Shown one piece after another: positions 48,401-56,204 of a stretch of 64,000 nucleotides of DNA. Source of the DNA: an uncultured Campylobacterales bacterium (GTDB lineage Bacteria > Campylobacterota > Campylobacteria > Campylobacterales > Arcobacteraceae); contig CANNFB010000002.1 of the NCBI GenBank assembly GCA_947503785.1, positions 186,001 through 250,000 on the forward strand, read 5' to 3'. How positions within the stretch are numbered: the first letter of the stretch is position 1; each line of letters begins with the position of its first letter. The position numbers and the translations under genes were made by a program. Under the pieces are notes generated by a model. The model was not told the DNA's origin, ran no database searches, and worked only from the letters and a program-made list of their open reading frames with translations.

Positions 48401-48940
48401 ATTTAGTGCATGAAGAGCTGCTTTTATTTGTAAAGGATCTTGACAAGTTTCAAGTAAGAATATATCAGTTCCTCCATCACGTAAACCTTCTGCCATAATC
48501 TTATATCCATCATACATATCATCATATTTAATATGTCCTAATGAAGGAAGTTTAGTACCAGGTCCAACAGAACCTAATACAAATCTTGGTTTTTCAGGTG
48601 TTGAATATTTATCACAAGATTCTTTTACAAGCTGCGCACCTAATTTTGATAATTCATAAGAAGTTTGAGGAATGTCGTATTCATCTAAAACCCAATTCAT
48701 TGAACCAAAAGTATTTGTTGTAATTAAATCAGCACCTGATGCAGCATAAGCATCATGGATGCCTCTTAAGATATGAGGAGCTGTTAAGTTTAGAAGTTCA
48801 TTACAACCTTCTAAATCTTCGCCTTCATACATCCATTCTTCTTGTTTTATATCCGATATTTGAAGCTGTGTTCCCATAGCTCCATCAATTACTAGTACTT
48901 TATTTTCTATTATATTTTTTATTTTTGTTAACATTTTCAT
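45458..48940 (-). CDS. metH: Cobalamin-dependent methionine synthase
   Basis: 1160 residues with all four MetH modules in order. The homocysteine domain (about 1-310) has zinc cysteines in GFNCGTG and GGCCGTTPEH. The methyltetrahydrofolate domain (about 340-600) has ERSNATGSKAF. The cobalamin domain (about 640-870) has the B12 His in DVHDVGKNLVD. The C-terminal activation domain carries RGLYAEGKFVEYYQVHGLG and CRYSPGYAACPD. It methylates homocysteine, the LuxS product, to methionine. The start could also be ATG at 48934. First gene of a minus-strand run through eamA, rhodanese and AraC genes. Confidence 0.96.
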   Translation of the reverse strand: MKMLTKIKNIIENKVLVIDGAMGTQLQISDIKQEEWMYEGEDLEGCNELLNLTAPHILRGIHDAYAASGADLITTNTFGSMNWVLDEYDIPQTSYELSKLGAQLVKESCDKYSTPEKPRFVLGSVGPGTKLPSLGHIKYDDMYDGYKIMAEGLRDGGTDIFLLETCQDPLQIKAALHALNDAAPEIPIMVSVTIELTGTMLIGTDAQTIAAIMAPFNILSLGFNCGTGPKQVHKHIKSLSEVCKFPISVHANAGLPQNRGGVSYYPMGPEEFTKLQKEFLEINGVSFLGGCCGTTPEHITELANGIKDIKPLKPCGFLKASLASLFNTVTLKQEPAPLLIGERSNATGSKAFRELLKSNDYEGTLSVGQQQVRAGAHIIDVSVGFAGRDEREDMDKVVELYSQKISLPLMPDSTQIYALEAALKQIGGRPIINSVNLEDGEEKFDAVCKLAKKFGAALVCLTIDEVGMAKTKDDKIRMAERIYDLCVNRHGFDPHDLVFDMLTFTIGSGDDEYRTAGIETLEAIKEFQILHPEVGTTLGLSNISFGLDIKARAYLNSIYLDYCVKAGLTSAIVNVKHILPLNKISEADKKACDDLIFNNQENGDPLFAFIEHFSNVDDIEEQSDEEYQSLPAIEKVKKLLLDGDKDRLLPLVDELRHEIKPEIIVNEWLIDGMKIIGELFGNGQMQLPFVLQSAETMKATVDALNPYLPKEEKASETVIVVGTVKGDVHDVGKNLVDIILSNNGFKVINIGIKADLNSFLIAAKEHKAQAIGMSGLLVKSTAVMKENLEELQKMGIDIPVLIGGAALTKSFVNDFCRPIYDGPIFYCRDAFDGVVSMQRIEEGDLDNTALAADLIEIADTSEKVEKEAVVIPPYEEITLPKETTFTFPPLWERVAKSGKLLDKELIFKWINHRVLFRQRWGYKRGKQDRDAFLKYEEETVEPLYRKLKDDLMDKDIFDPIAIYAYYPCISHDNKLYIFDKKYLFNSLEEAKNVPPLEEAIKVLEFPRQKRKPFRCIPDFFRNDRLDVIAFTLASAGLKISDYERGLYAEGKFVEYYQVHGLGVELAEALAEVLHKQVRLDLDIVPKEGHTLNDVQMKQYVGCRYSPGYAACPDLAMNRDIFDLLNPEEFGIELSETFQMHPEQTTCAIVVPHHEANYYNI

Positions 48941-48987
48941 TCTTTATTTTGATTATTTATTTTCTATTATAATTATAGTTGATATTT

Positions 48988-49029
48988 ATTATAAATAGTG
49001 TATTTAAATCTTCGTTAAGTTTTCGTTAA
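48988..49029 (-). promoter_or_regulatory. metH promoter with 11-bp direct repeats
   Basis: On the minus strand, TTAACGA occurs at 49029-49023 and 49018-49012, with a weaker TTAAATA at 49007-49001, each step 11 bp. TATAAT (48993-48988) follows after 7 nt, 47 nt before the metH ATG. The 11-bp step is that of OmpR/PhoB-type regulator sites. Which regulator would use it is unknown. Confidence 0.4.
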
Positions 49030-49054
49030 ATGAACTATTATAAGACTATTACAC

Positions 49055-49654
49055 CTATATTTTTTGTATAATTACTCTAATTACTGAAGCTTCACCTTGG
49101 TGACCTTTTCCTTCATCCAAAATGGTTACTTGTTCTTTGATATCTTTATCACATAATGTAAATACATTTTTAAAGTCATCTACTGTATATAATAAATCAA
49201 TATCTTTTGGACCACCGCTTGTATAGTTAAGTTGTTTTGTTGAAAAAAACTCACCTATAAAGTAGGCATTTTCTTTTAAAGAGTTTTCAATTTTTTCAAA
49301 TAATCTAACTCTCTGATCTTTATACATATGCAAATATGAAGCTACAATCACATCATATTTTTTAGCATCTTCCCAAGTATCTAAATCTAAGCATACAGTG
49401 TGAATATCTAAATTCTCTTCCTTTGCTCTTTGATTAAGTTTTTCTAAACCAATATTAGATGCATCAACAGCAGTTACACTAAAGCCTCTTTTAGCAAAGA
49501 AAATTGCATTTCTTCCCTCACCCTCACCTAAACATAAAAGTTCAGATTCTTTTTTCAAAAGTTTTATTTTTGAAGCTAAAAAAGTATTAGGTTTTAGACC
49601 ATATAAAAAACCATCTCTTGAAAATTTACTATTCCAAAATTCTTGTTGACTCAT
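49055..49654 (-). CDS. Class I SAM methyltransferase, TehB-like
   Basis: 199 residues. SAM motif I is LLCLGEGEGRNAIFFAKRGF, followed by VTAVDASNIGLEKL and CLDLDTWEDAKKYDVIVASYLHM. This is the TehB/thiopurine-type small methyltransferase group (tellurite, chalcogen or small-molecule acceptors). It is divergent from znuA and shares with it a gap containing two strong palindromes, so it may be under the same repressor. Confidence 0.78.
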   Translation of the reverse strand: MSQQEFWNSKFSRDGFLYGLKPNTFLASKIKLLKKESELLCLGEGEGRNAIFFAKRGFSVTAVDASNIGLEKLNQRAKEENLDIHTVCLDLDTWEDAKKYDVIVASYLHMYKDQRVRLFEKIENSLKENAYFIGEFFSTKQLNYTSGGPKDIDLLYTVDDFKNVFTLCDKDIKEQVTILDEGKGHQGEASVIRVIIQKI

Positions 49655-49704
49655 CTTTAAACCTTATTAAGTTTTTTTTTCATATTTTATTAATTATACC
49701 CTTA

Positions 49705-49739
49705 ATTTATTAAATGCAACTAAGTTGCATTTAATAAAT
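49705..49739. promoter_or_regulatory. Zinc-locus operator 1, 35-bp palindrome
   Basis: Perfect palindrome with 17-bp arms around A49722; the core ATGCAACT-A-AGTTGCAT is at 49714-49730. It lies in the divergent gap between the methyltransferase and znuA. A near-identical core recurs at 49760 and 53301. Likely a repressor operator, probably for a Zur-type Fur-family protein; the regulator gene is not in the window. Confidence 0.8.
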
Positions 49740-49759
49740 ATTTAATTAGAATTCAACAA

Positions 49760-49776
49760 ATGCAACTTAGTTGCAT
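49760..49776. promoter_or_regulatory. Zinc-locus operator 2
   Basis: ATGCAACT-T-AGTTGCAT, a perfect 17-bp palindrome 20 nt before the znuA ATG. With operator 1 it brackets a TAGAAT -10 candidate (49747-49752), so binding would block transcription of znuA. Confidence 0.8.
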
Positions 49777-49796
49777 AAATATTCAAGGAGTAATAT

Positions 49797-51089
49797 ATGA
49801 GATTTTTAATCCCATTGTTTTTATTAGTAAATTTTGTTTATGCACAAACAAATATAGTAGTTAGTATTTTACCTCAACAAACATTTGTTGAAAAAATTGG
49901 AGGTGACAAAGTAAATGTTACAACAATGGTTAAACCAGGAAGTGATCCACACTCTTATGAACCTAAACCTTCACAAATGAGAGCTTTATCAAATGCAAAT
50001 ATTTACTTTCCAATAGGTTTTGGTTTTGAAGACACTTGGCTTGATAAATTTGCGAATCAAAATAAAAATATGAAGTTTGTTGAAATGGCTGAAGGTATTG
50101 AACTAATAGAAATGAAATCACACCATCACCATCATGATCATACAGAAGGGAAAAAGAAAGATACACACGAAGAACATGGTAAATTACCTTATGAGTGGGC
50201 TGGAGTTTTTAACTTAAAAAAAGGAACTTATACTTGGAGTTTTTCAAAAGTTGATGATAAATATGCTGATGCTTCAATGGAAATGTTAATTTTAAAATCA
50301 AATAAAAAAAGTGATGATTTAATAGAAGACTATGAAGAAACAGCAAAATCTGCATTTGAAAAAAACAAAAAAACTATTGCCAAAGATAATGATTTACTAA
50401 AAACTTCTAATTCTTTTTATACATTAAAGTTTGATGATAAAAAAGATATTACAACTTTTAAGGTTGAGATTAAAGAAGATGGAAAATACTTATTCTTCAC
50501 AGAACATATACCTACTGAATTTGAAAGTGATGAACATTTCTTTAAAGATTTAGCAAAAAATAATATTGAAACTATTGCTAGTTTTCCAAAATCAGAAGAT
50601 GATGGTAAAGACCCACATACTTGGACTAGTCCTAAAAATGTAAAAATCATGGCAAAAAATATTTATAATGCTTTAGTTGAATTAGATACTAAAAATAAAA
50701 ATTATTACTTAGCAAATTATAATAACTTTATAAAAGAAATAGAACAAACAGATAAAAAAATAAAAAATACTTTATCTAAACTAGAAAAAAATTCTAAGTT
50801 TATGGTTTTCCATCCATCTTGGGGGTATTTTGCAAAAGAGTATAACCTAGTTCAATTCGAAATTGAAGTTGAAGGGAAAGAACCAAAACCTAAAATACTT
50901 CAAAAAATAATTGAAGATGCAAAAAAAGAAAATATAAAAGCAATCTTTACACAAACTGAATTTTCAGACAAAAGTGCAAGAGTAATAGCTTCAGAGTTAA
51001 AAATAAAAGTTTTAAAAGAAACACCACTTGCTAAAAACTGGTCACAAAATCTAATCAATATGGCTAATGCAATTGCAAACAATAAGTAA
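49797..51089 (+). CDS. znuA: Zinc ABC transporter, binding protein with insert
   Basis: 430 residues, about 130 longer than usual ZnuA. Signal peptide about 1-16. The N-terminal lobe (17-107) has PGSDPHSYEPKPSQ (metal ligand His52). A His-rich loop (109-127) is normal for ZnuA. It is followed by an extra strand-rich domain at about 130-266, starting PYEWAGVFNLKKGTYTWSF. The fold then resumes with KDPHTWTSPKNVK (His274) and the C-terminal lobe (FHPSWGYFAKEY, FTQTEFSDKSAR). It captures zinc in the periplasm for ZnuBC. AAGGAG precedes the ATG. Confidence 0.9.
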   Translation: MRFLIPLFLLVNFVYAQTNIVVSILPQQTFVEKIGGDKVNVTTMVKPGSDPHSYEPKPSQMRALSNANIYFPIGFGFEDTWLDKFANQNKNMKFVEMAEGIELIEMKSHHHHHDHTEGKKKDTHEEHGKLPYEWAGVFNLKKGTYTWSFSKVDDKYADASMEMLILKSNKKSDDLIEDYEETAKSAFEKNKKTIAKDNDLLKTSNSFYTLKFDDKKDITTFKVEIKEDGKYLFFTEHIPTEFESDEHFFKDLAKNNIETIASFPKSEDDGKDPHTWTSPKNVKIMAKNIYNALVELDTKNKNYYLANYNNFIKEIEQTDKKIKNTLSKLEKNSKFMVFHPSWGYFAKEYNLVQFEIEVEGKEPKPKILQKIIEDAKKENIKAIFTQTEFSDKSARVIASELKIKVLKETPLAKNWSQNLINMANAIANNK

Positions 51090-51822
51090 TCCAATTTCTA
51101 TTAACAAGCTCTTTTTTAAATATGAAAAAGAGTTTGTATTAGAAGATATAAACCTACAAATAAAAGAGAAAGATTTTCTTACTATATTAGGCCCAAATGG
51201 TGGCGGAAAATCTACACTTTTAAAGCTTATCCTAGGTTTAAACCCTTTAGCAACTGGCAATATAAAAATTTTTGGAAAGAACATTGAAAAGGAACTACAC
51301 AATATTGGATATGTCCCTCAAAATACAAATATAAATCTTAATTTTCCAATTAGTGTAATTGAAGTTGTTATGATGGGTCAAAATGATATAAAAAAAAGAT
51401 TCTTTGGTTATAAAAAAGAAGAAAAAATAAAAGCATTAGAAATTCTAGAAAAAGTAAATATGAAAGAATTTGCCTCATCAAAAATTTCAAATCTTTCAGG
51501 AGGCCAAAGGCAAAGAGTTTTAATTGCAAGAGCCTTATTTTGTAATCCAAAAATTTTACTATTAGATGAACCTACTTCAAATATTGATATAAATGGTTGT
51601 GAACAAATTTATCAAACTCTAAAAAAATTAAATAAAGATGTAACAATTGTAGTAATTAGTCATGATATTTCTATCGTTTTAAAATATGCTTCAAAAGCTG
51701 TTTATATAAATAAGAAATTGACTTATCATGATTTATCAAAAATGAAAGATGATTTTAAAAATATGGGAGAACATGTTTGCGAAATAGAACTTTTAGAAAT
51801 GTTAGGAAAATGTAAATGCTAG
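51067..51822 (+). CDS. znuC: Zinc ABC transporter ATPase
   Basis: 251 residues. Walker A LGPNGGGKST, Q-loop VPQNTNINLNFP, signature LSGGQRQR and Walker B ILLLDEPTSNID. The start overlaps the znuA end by 23 nt. The C-terminus CEIELLEMLGKCKC contains three cysteines, possibly metal-responsive; this is only an observation. Zinc rather than manganese is favoured by the His-rich loop of the binding protein. Confidence 0.9.
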   Translation: MQLQTISNPISINKLFFKYEKEFVLEDINLQIKEKDFLTILGPNGGGKSTLLKLILGLNPLATGNIKIFGKNIEKELHNIGYVPQNTNINLNFPISVIEVVMMGQNDIKKRFFGYKKEEKIKALEILEKVNMKEFASSKISNLSGGQRQRVLIARALFCNPKILLLDEPTSNIDINGCEQIYQTLKKLNKDVTIVVISHDISIVLKYASKAVYINKKLTYHDLSKMKDDFKNMGEHVCEIELLEMLGKCKC

Positions 51823-52634
51823 AAGCACTTTCATATACTTTTGTACAAAATGCACTAATTGCTGGTATATTAGTAAGCATAATAACTGGTATTATTGGTT
51901 CATTGATTGTTGTAAATAAAATGGTTTTTCTTTCAGGAGGAATTGCTCATAGTGCTTATGGTGGTCTTGGATTGTCTATTTATTTTGGATTTCCGATGTT
52001 ACTATCTACTTCATTATTTTCAGTTATGGTTACCATAATTATAGCTATTTTAACTTATCAAAAAAGAGAAAACCTTGATACTATTATTGGCCTTACTTGG
52101 GCTATTGGAATGTCTTTTGGTATTTTACTCGCAGACTTAACTCCAGGATATAATGCAGATTTAATGAGTTATCTATTTGGATCAATTTTAGCTGTAAATA
52201 ATGATGATATTTTATTTATGTCTATTTTATTAGGATTTATAGTTTTAACTTTATTATTCTTTTATAGAGATATTTTAGCAGTTTCATATGATAATGAATA
52301 TGCAAATTTACGAGGAATAAAAACTAAATTTTTCTATACTCTTATATTAATTTTATCAGCACTTACTATTGTAATTGCAATTAAAATAGTAGGTATTATA
52401 CTTGTTATAGCACTACTAACCATACCAATTTATATTGCACAAAAATTTTGTAATACTTTATTTACAATGATGATTACTTCAGGATTTCTATCTATGTTAT
52501 TTACTATTTTTGGATTAGTCGTTTCATATACTTATGATTTAAGCTCAGGACCTTCAATTATTCTTGTTAGTTCTATTTGTATGTTTAGTATTATCTTTTT
52601 TCAATTTTTTAAAAGAAAAGTAAAACCTTATTAA
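51816..52634 (+). CDS. znuB: Zinc ABC transporter permease
   Basis: 272 residues with about eight hydrophobic helices. GGIAHSAYGGLGLSIYFG and KIVGIILVIALLTIPI are characteristic of the ABC-3 (ZnuB/TroC) family. It overlaps znuC by 7 nt and ends inside a bidirectional terminator. Confidence 0.92.
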   Translation: MLEALSYTFVQNALIAGILVSIITGIIGSLIVVNKMVFLSGGIAHSAYGGLGLSIYFGFPMLLSTSLFSVMVTIIIAILTYQKRENLDTIIGLTWAIGMSFGILLADLTPGYNADLMSYLFGSILAVNNDDILFMSILLGFIVLTLLFFYRDILAVSYDNEYANLRGIKTKFFYTLILILSALTIVIAIKIVGIILVIALLTIPIYIAQKFCNTLFTMMITSGFLSMLFTIFGLVVSYTYDLSSGPSIILVSSICMFSIIFFQFFKRKVKPY

Positions 52635-52646
52635 AGGTTTTACTTT
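52617..52646 (+). terminator. Bidirectional terminator, znuB/ribA
   Basis: AAAGTAAAACCTT (52617-52629) pairs with AAGGTTTTACTTT (52634-52646) around ATTA. A perfect 13-bp stem over the znuB stop and up to the ribA stop, so it can end both convergent transcripts. Confidence 0.75.
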
Positions 52647-53208
52647 ATAAAAGATGGCCCAACTCTTCTTTTTTAACTCTTAAATAATCGCTGTTATACT
52701 CACAAGTACTCATAATTACCGGGATTCGTTCAGCAACTTCTATATCTTCCAATGAATTTAATTTACGAGGATTGTTTGTCATTAGTTTAATTTTATTTAT
52801 TTTAAATTCTCTTAATATTTTAGGTACTAAATCAAATTTTCGAAGATCTGCTGCAAATCCAAGCTTTTTATTTGCTTCAATTGTATCGTAACCCATATCT
52901 TGAAAGGCATAAGCATTTACCTTATTAAAAAGACCAATTCCACGGCCTTCTTGTCTTAAGTAAATTATCATTCCACCTTCTTCATTTATTTTTTTCATTG
53001 CAAAATCTAATTGTTTTCCACAATCACATTTTATACTTTTAAAAACATCACCGGTTAAACATTCAGAGTGAATTCTTACATGAGGAATTTCAGGTAGAGT
53101 TTCAGTAAATATTACAAAATGATCTAAACCATTTTCATTAAAAGATTGTATTTTAAAATTGCCATATTCTGTTGGTAGATTTGCTGTATTTGATATTTTT
53201 ATAGACAT
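52645..53208 (-). CDS. ribA: GTP cyclohydrolase II
   Basis: 187 residues, the RibA domain alone without the RibB domain. Zinc ligands Cys50, Cys61 and Cys63 lie in HSECLTGDVFKSIKCDCG, and LRQEGRGIGL is the GTP-binding/catalytic signature. It opens the guanine ring for riboflavin synthesis. It follows znuACB tail to tail, and its leader carries the same palindromic core as znuA (53301-53315). That suggests zinc control of a riboflavin gene. Confidence 0.92.
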   Translation of the reverse strand: MSIKISNTANLPTEYGNFKIQSFNENGLDHFVIFTETLPEIPHVRIHSECLTGDVFKSIKCDCGKQLDFAMKKINEEGGMIIYLRQEGRGIGLFNKVNAYAFQDMGYDTIEANKKLGFAADLRKFDLVPKILREFKINKIKLMTNNPRKLNSLEDIEVAERIPVIMSTCEYNSDYLRVKKEELGHLL

Positions 53209-53261
53209 TTTAAAACCTACCTCTAAGTTGTAGTACTGTAGTTAACACATAGTTTTTCATT

Positions 53262-53280
53262 ATTTTCCTTTAAGGAAAAT
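53262..53280 (-). promoter_or_regulatory. Palindrome in the ribA leader
   Basis: Perfect 19-nt palindrome with core TTTTCCTT-T-AAGGAAAA, about 54 nt upstream of the ribA ATG. It could form an RNA hairpin or be a protein site. It does not resemble the conserved FMN riboswitch. Confidence 0.4.
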
Positions 53281-53300
53281 TTTATCATTTTATTCTTATT

Positions 53301-53315
53301 TGCAACTTAGTTGCA
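53301..53315. promoter_or_regulatory. Zinc-locus operator 3, before ribA
   Basis: TGCAACTTAGTTGCA, the same 15-bp core as operator 2 before znuA, 93 nt upstream of the ribA start. A TAAAAT candidate -10 lies just downstream on the minus strand. Confidence 0.7.
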
Positions 53316-53327
53316 TTAGTTTATATT

Positions 53328-54026
53328 TTATTCTTGAATAGAACTACAATCAGTTGTAATTCTATCTATTAATGTAAGATACCAATTGTCATCAATTTTT
53401 GTGATATAAAAAGACAATTCAGGTGTTAAGATTACTTTATAACTTGTTTTTTCTATTTTTTCAGCTTTTTGAAAATCTTTTTTGTTGTATTCATTTTTTT
53501 GGTATACATTTATTTCTTTCATCATTTTAAGAAGAAAAGAGTCAGTAATACTTGATAAAAATAATCCATCATCATTCCAGCCATAAAATGCATCATTATT
53601 GGGACTACAATCAAATTTGATATCTTTTTCTATAATTTTAAGTTTTGTAGAACCGTTTTTTACTCTTGTGATAATATGAGAAATTTCTTCTGTTTCATCT
53701 TCTATAATATTATAAATTTCTTTTTGCTCTAAAAAAACTTTTATTCCATCTATTTTAAATAGATTGTAAAACCCAAACTCAGAATGTATATACTCTTTGT
53801 TTAATTTTATTAAGTCATTTGAAGCCATAGTTTTTAAAATACCATTAATTCTATTTTTTAATAATTCAGATACTTCTGGTCGTGTATATACAATCTCTTC
53901 ATCTTCATAACTATATGTTATATTTCCATTATTATCAACTGTTTTTACTTGTTTAATTCCACATCCTGTTAAAAATGAAATTAAAAAGATTGATGTAACT
54001 ATTTTTATAATATTTTTATAATTCAT
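53328..54026 (-). CDS. Lipoprotein of unknown function
   Basis: 232 residues from the ATG at 54026. This start gives a lipoprotein signal peptide with lipobox LTGC; the longer frame from a TTG at 54059 would bury it. The mature protein is mixed charged with alternating strand-like segments (KLKIIEKDIKFDC, YKVILTPELSFYI). I recognise no family. Two further cysteines are present in the mature part. It lies upstream of ribA on the same strand and is divergent from ilvE. Confidence 0.7.
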   Translation of the reverse strand: MNYKNIIKIVTSIFLISFLTGCGIKQVKTVDNNGNITYSYEDEEIVYTRPEVSELLKNRINGILKTMASNDLIKLNKEYIHSEFGFYNLFKIDGIKVFLEQKEIYNIIEDETEEISHIITRVKNGSTKLKIIEKDIKFDCSPNNDAFYGWNDDGLFLSSITDSFLLKMMKEINVYQKNEYNKKDFQKAEKIEKTSYKVILTPELSFYITKIDDNWYLTLIDRITTDCSSIQE

Positions 54027-54138
54027 ATTAAAATTTGTACCTTTAAAAATTTTCGACAATATACCATAATTATCGGCATTTTTTAATTATATCTTGGATA
54101 AAATATTAATTAAAATTTAATCATTAGGAATTTATACA

Positions 54139-55059
54139 ATGACTGAAGCAAAATATATTTGGATGGATGGTGAATACGTAAACTGGCATGATGCTAAAGT
54201 TCACGTTTTATCACATACTTTACATTATGGAAATGGTGCTATTGAAGGTACTAAAGCATATAAAACTCATGATGGAAGATGTGCAATATTTAAATTAAAA
54301 GAACATACTAAAAGACTTATAAACTCAGCAAAAATGACACTAATTGAAGTGCCTTTTACTGAAGATGAATTAAACAAAGCACAAGTTGAATTATTACAAA
54401 AAAATGAATTATTTGAAGGTGCTTATATTAGACCTCTTGTTTACTTAGGTTACGGAGTTATGGGTCTTTATCATAAAGAAGCACCTGTACAAGTTTCTGT
54501 TTCTGCATGGGAATGGGGAGCTTATTTAGGTGAAGAAGGAATGAAAAAAGGTGTAAGAGTAAAAATTGCATCAATGACTAGAAATTCTAATACTTCTGGA
54601 ATGGGTAAAGCAAAAGCAGTTGCAAACTACTTAAACTCTCAAATGGCTAAGTTTGAAGCAGTTGAATGTGGATATGATGAAGCTTTATTAAGAGATGACC
54701 AAGGTTATATAGCTGAAGCATCTGGAGCTTGTTTCTTTATAGTTAGAGATGGCGTAATTATTACTCCACCAAATGATAACTCTTTAGAATCAATTACTCA
54801 AGCTACTGTTATTGATTTAGCACAAGATTTAGGTTATGAAGTAGTTAGAAGAAGATTAACAAGAGAAGAAGTTTATATTGCAGATGAAGCATTCTTTACA
54901 GGAACTGCTGTTGAAGTAACTCCTATTAGAGATATTGATGCAAGAGTAATTGGAAAAGGTGAAAGAGGTCCAATAACTGAAGCTTTACAAACAGCATATT
55001 TTGATGTAGTTGCTGGAAAAAATGAAAAATATATAAGTGATTTAACATACATTAACTAA
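54139..55059 (+). CDS. ilvE: Branched-chain amino acid aminotransferase
   Basis: 306 residues, fold-type IV PLP enzyme. FKLKEHTKRLINSAK and YIRPLVYLGYGVMG are typical; the PLP lysine is in GKAKAVANYLNSQMAK, and EASGACFFIV plus FFTGTAVEVTPI complete the signature. It catalyses the last step of Leu, Ile and Val synthesis. It is monocistronic or leads the SPFH gene 54 nt downstream. Confidence 0.94.
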   Translation: MTEAKYIWMDGEYVNWHDAKVHVLSHTLHYGNGAIEGTKAYKTHDGRCAIFKLKEHTKRLINSAKMTLIEVPFTEDELNKAQVELLQKNELFEGAYIRPLVYLGYGVMGLYHKEAPVQVSVSAWEWGAYLGEEGMKKGVRVKIASMTRNSNTSGMGKAKAVANYLNSQMAKFEAVECGYDEALLRDDQGYIAEASGACFFIVRDGVIITPPNDNSLESITQATVIDLAQDLGYEVVRRRLTREEVYIADEAFFTGTAVEVTPIRDIDARVIGKGERGPITEALQTAYFDVVAGKNEKYISDLTYIN

Positions 55060-55113
55060 ACAGTAGTAAAATTATATTAAGAACAATAATATATAAAAAA
55101 TTTAAGGACAATT

Positions 55114-56202
55114 ATGCCAATAGATAACGATTATTTTAAAAAGAAACAACAGCAAAGTGGTGGAGGAAATTCATCAAATAATAATGGAGGTGGAGGTAAC
55201 TACCAACCACCTTTTGAGCCACCAGAATTTTTCAAAAATTTAGGGAAAAAAGCAGGATTCGTTTATGTAATAATTGCAGTTATTGTTGCATTATTTTTAT
55301 TTAAGCCCTTTGTAATTGTTGAATCAGGTCAAGTAGGTATTAAAAGTACTACAGGTAAATATGAAGAAACTCCATTAAGACCAGGAATTCACTTATATAT
55401 TCCAGGATTCCAAAAAGTAGTATTAATAGATACAAAAGTTAGGTTAATGAATTATGCTTCTGTTGAAACTACAGGAAATTTTGACCAAAGTATTAGACTT
55501 AACCCTGCAATTAATATTCTTGATGCAAGAGGTTTACCTGTTTCAATTGAATTAACAGTTCAATACAGACTAACAGCTGAAGGTGCTCCAACAACTATTG
55601 CTAACTGGGGATTCTCTTGGGAAGACAAAATCATCAATCCAGTTGTAAGAGATATTGTAAGAAACGTAGTTGGTGTATATACAGCTGAAGAGTTACCTAC
55701 AAAAAGAAATGAAATTGCTGTTAAAATTGAAGATGGTGTTAGAGCAAATATAGATGCCTTACCTGGTAAACCAGTTGCTTTATTATCTGTTCAATTAAGA
55801 GAAATAGTTTTACCTGCTAAGATTAAAGAGCAAATTGAAAGAGTTCAAATTGCAAATCAAGAATCTGAAAGAGTAAAATACGAAGTTTTAAGAACAAAAC
55901 AAGAAGCTGAAAAAAGAGCTGCTAAAGCTATTGGTGATGCAGAAGCAAATAGAATTGAAGCGCAAGGTCGTGCAGATGCTGTAACTATTGAAGCAAAAGC
56001 ACAAGCTTTAGCAAATAAATCAATTGCTGAATCTTTAACTCCAAAACTTCTTCAAATGCAACAAATTGAAGTACAAGGGAAATTTAATGAAGCACTTAGC
56101 GTTAACAAAGATGCTAAAATTTTCTTAACTCCTGGTGGTTCAACTCCAAATATTTGGGTTGATACTAAAAACAAAACTAGAGATACGGCAATTAGCCAAT
56201 AA
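55114..56202 (+). CDS. SPFH/Band 7 membrane protein
   Basis: 362 residues. A Gly/Asn/Gln-rich cytoplasmic start (about 8-30) precedes one membrane helix (about 50-70), the SPFH domain (about 72-250) and a coiled coil (about 245-310) rich in Ala, Glu and Arg. It is prohibitin-like (HflC/HflK relatives). Such proteins form rings that organise membranes and regulate FtsH-type proteases. It has no NfeD partner next to it. Confidence 0.87.
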   Translation: MPIDNDYFKKKQQQSGGGNSSNNNGGGGNYQPPFEPPEFFKNLGKKAGFVYVIIAVIVALFLFKPFVIVESGQVGIKSTTGKYEETPLRPGIHLYIPGFQKVVLIDTKVRLMNYASVETTGNFDQSIRLNPAINILDARGLPVSIELTVQYRLTAEGAPTTIANWGFSWEDKIINPVVRDIVRNVVGVYTAEELPTKRNEIAVKIEDGVRANIDALPGKPVALLSVQLREIVLPAKIKEQIERVQIANQESERVKYEVLRTKQEAEKRAAKAIGDAEANRIEAQGRADAVTIEAKAQALANKSIAESLTPKLLQMQQIEVQGKFNEALSVNKDAKIFLTPGGSTPNIWVDTKNKTRDTAISQ

Positions 56203-56204
56203 GT

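Noticed and set aside
49739-49760. Terminator function for the palindromes before znuA
   Set aside because: Both flanking genes point away from this gap, so no transcript would end here; an operator role fits better.
53209-53327. FMN riboswitch before ribA
   Set aside because: The gap is 119 nt, too short for an FMN aptamer plus switch, and its conserved elements are absent. Only two palindromes are seen.
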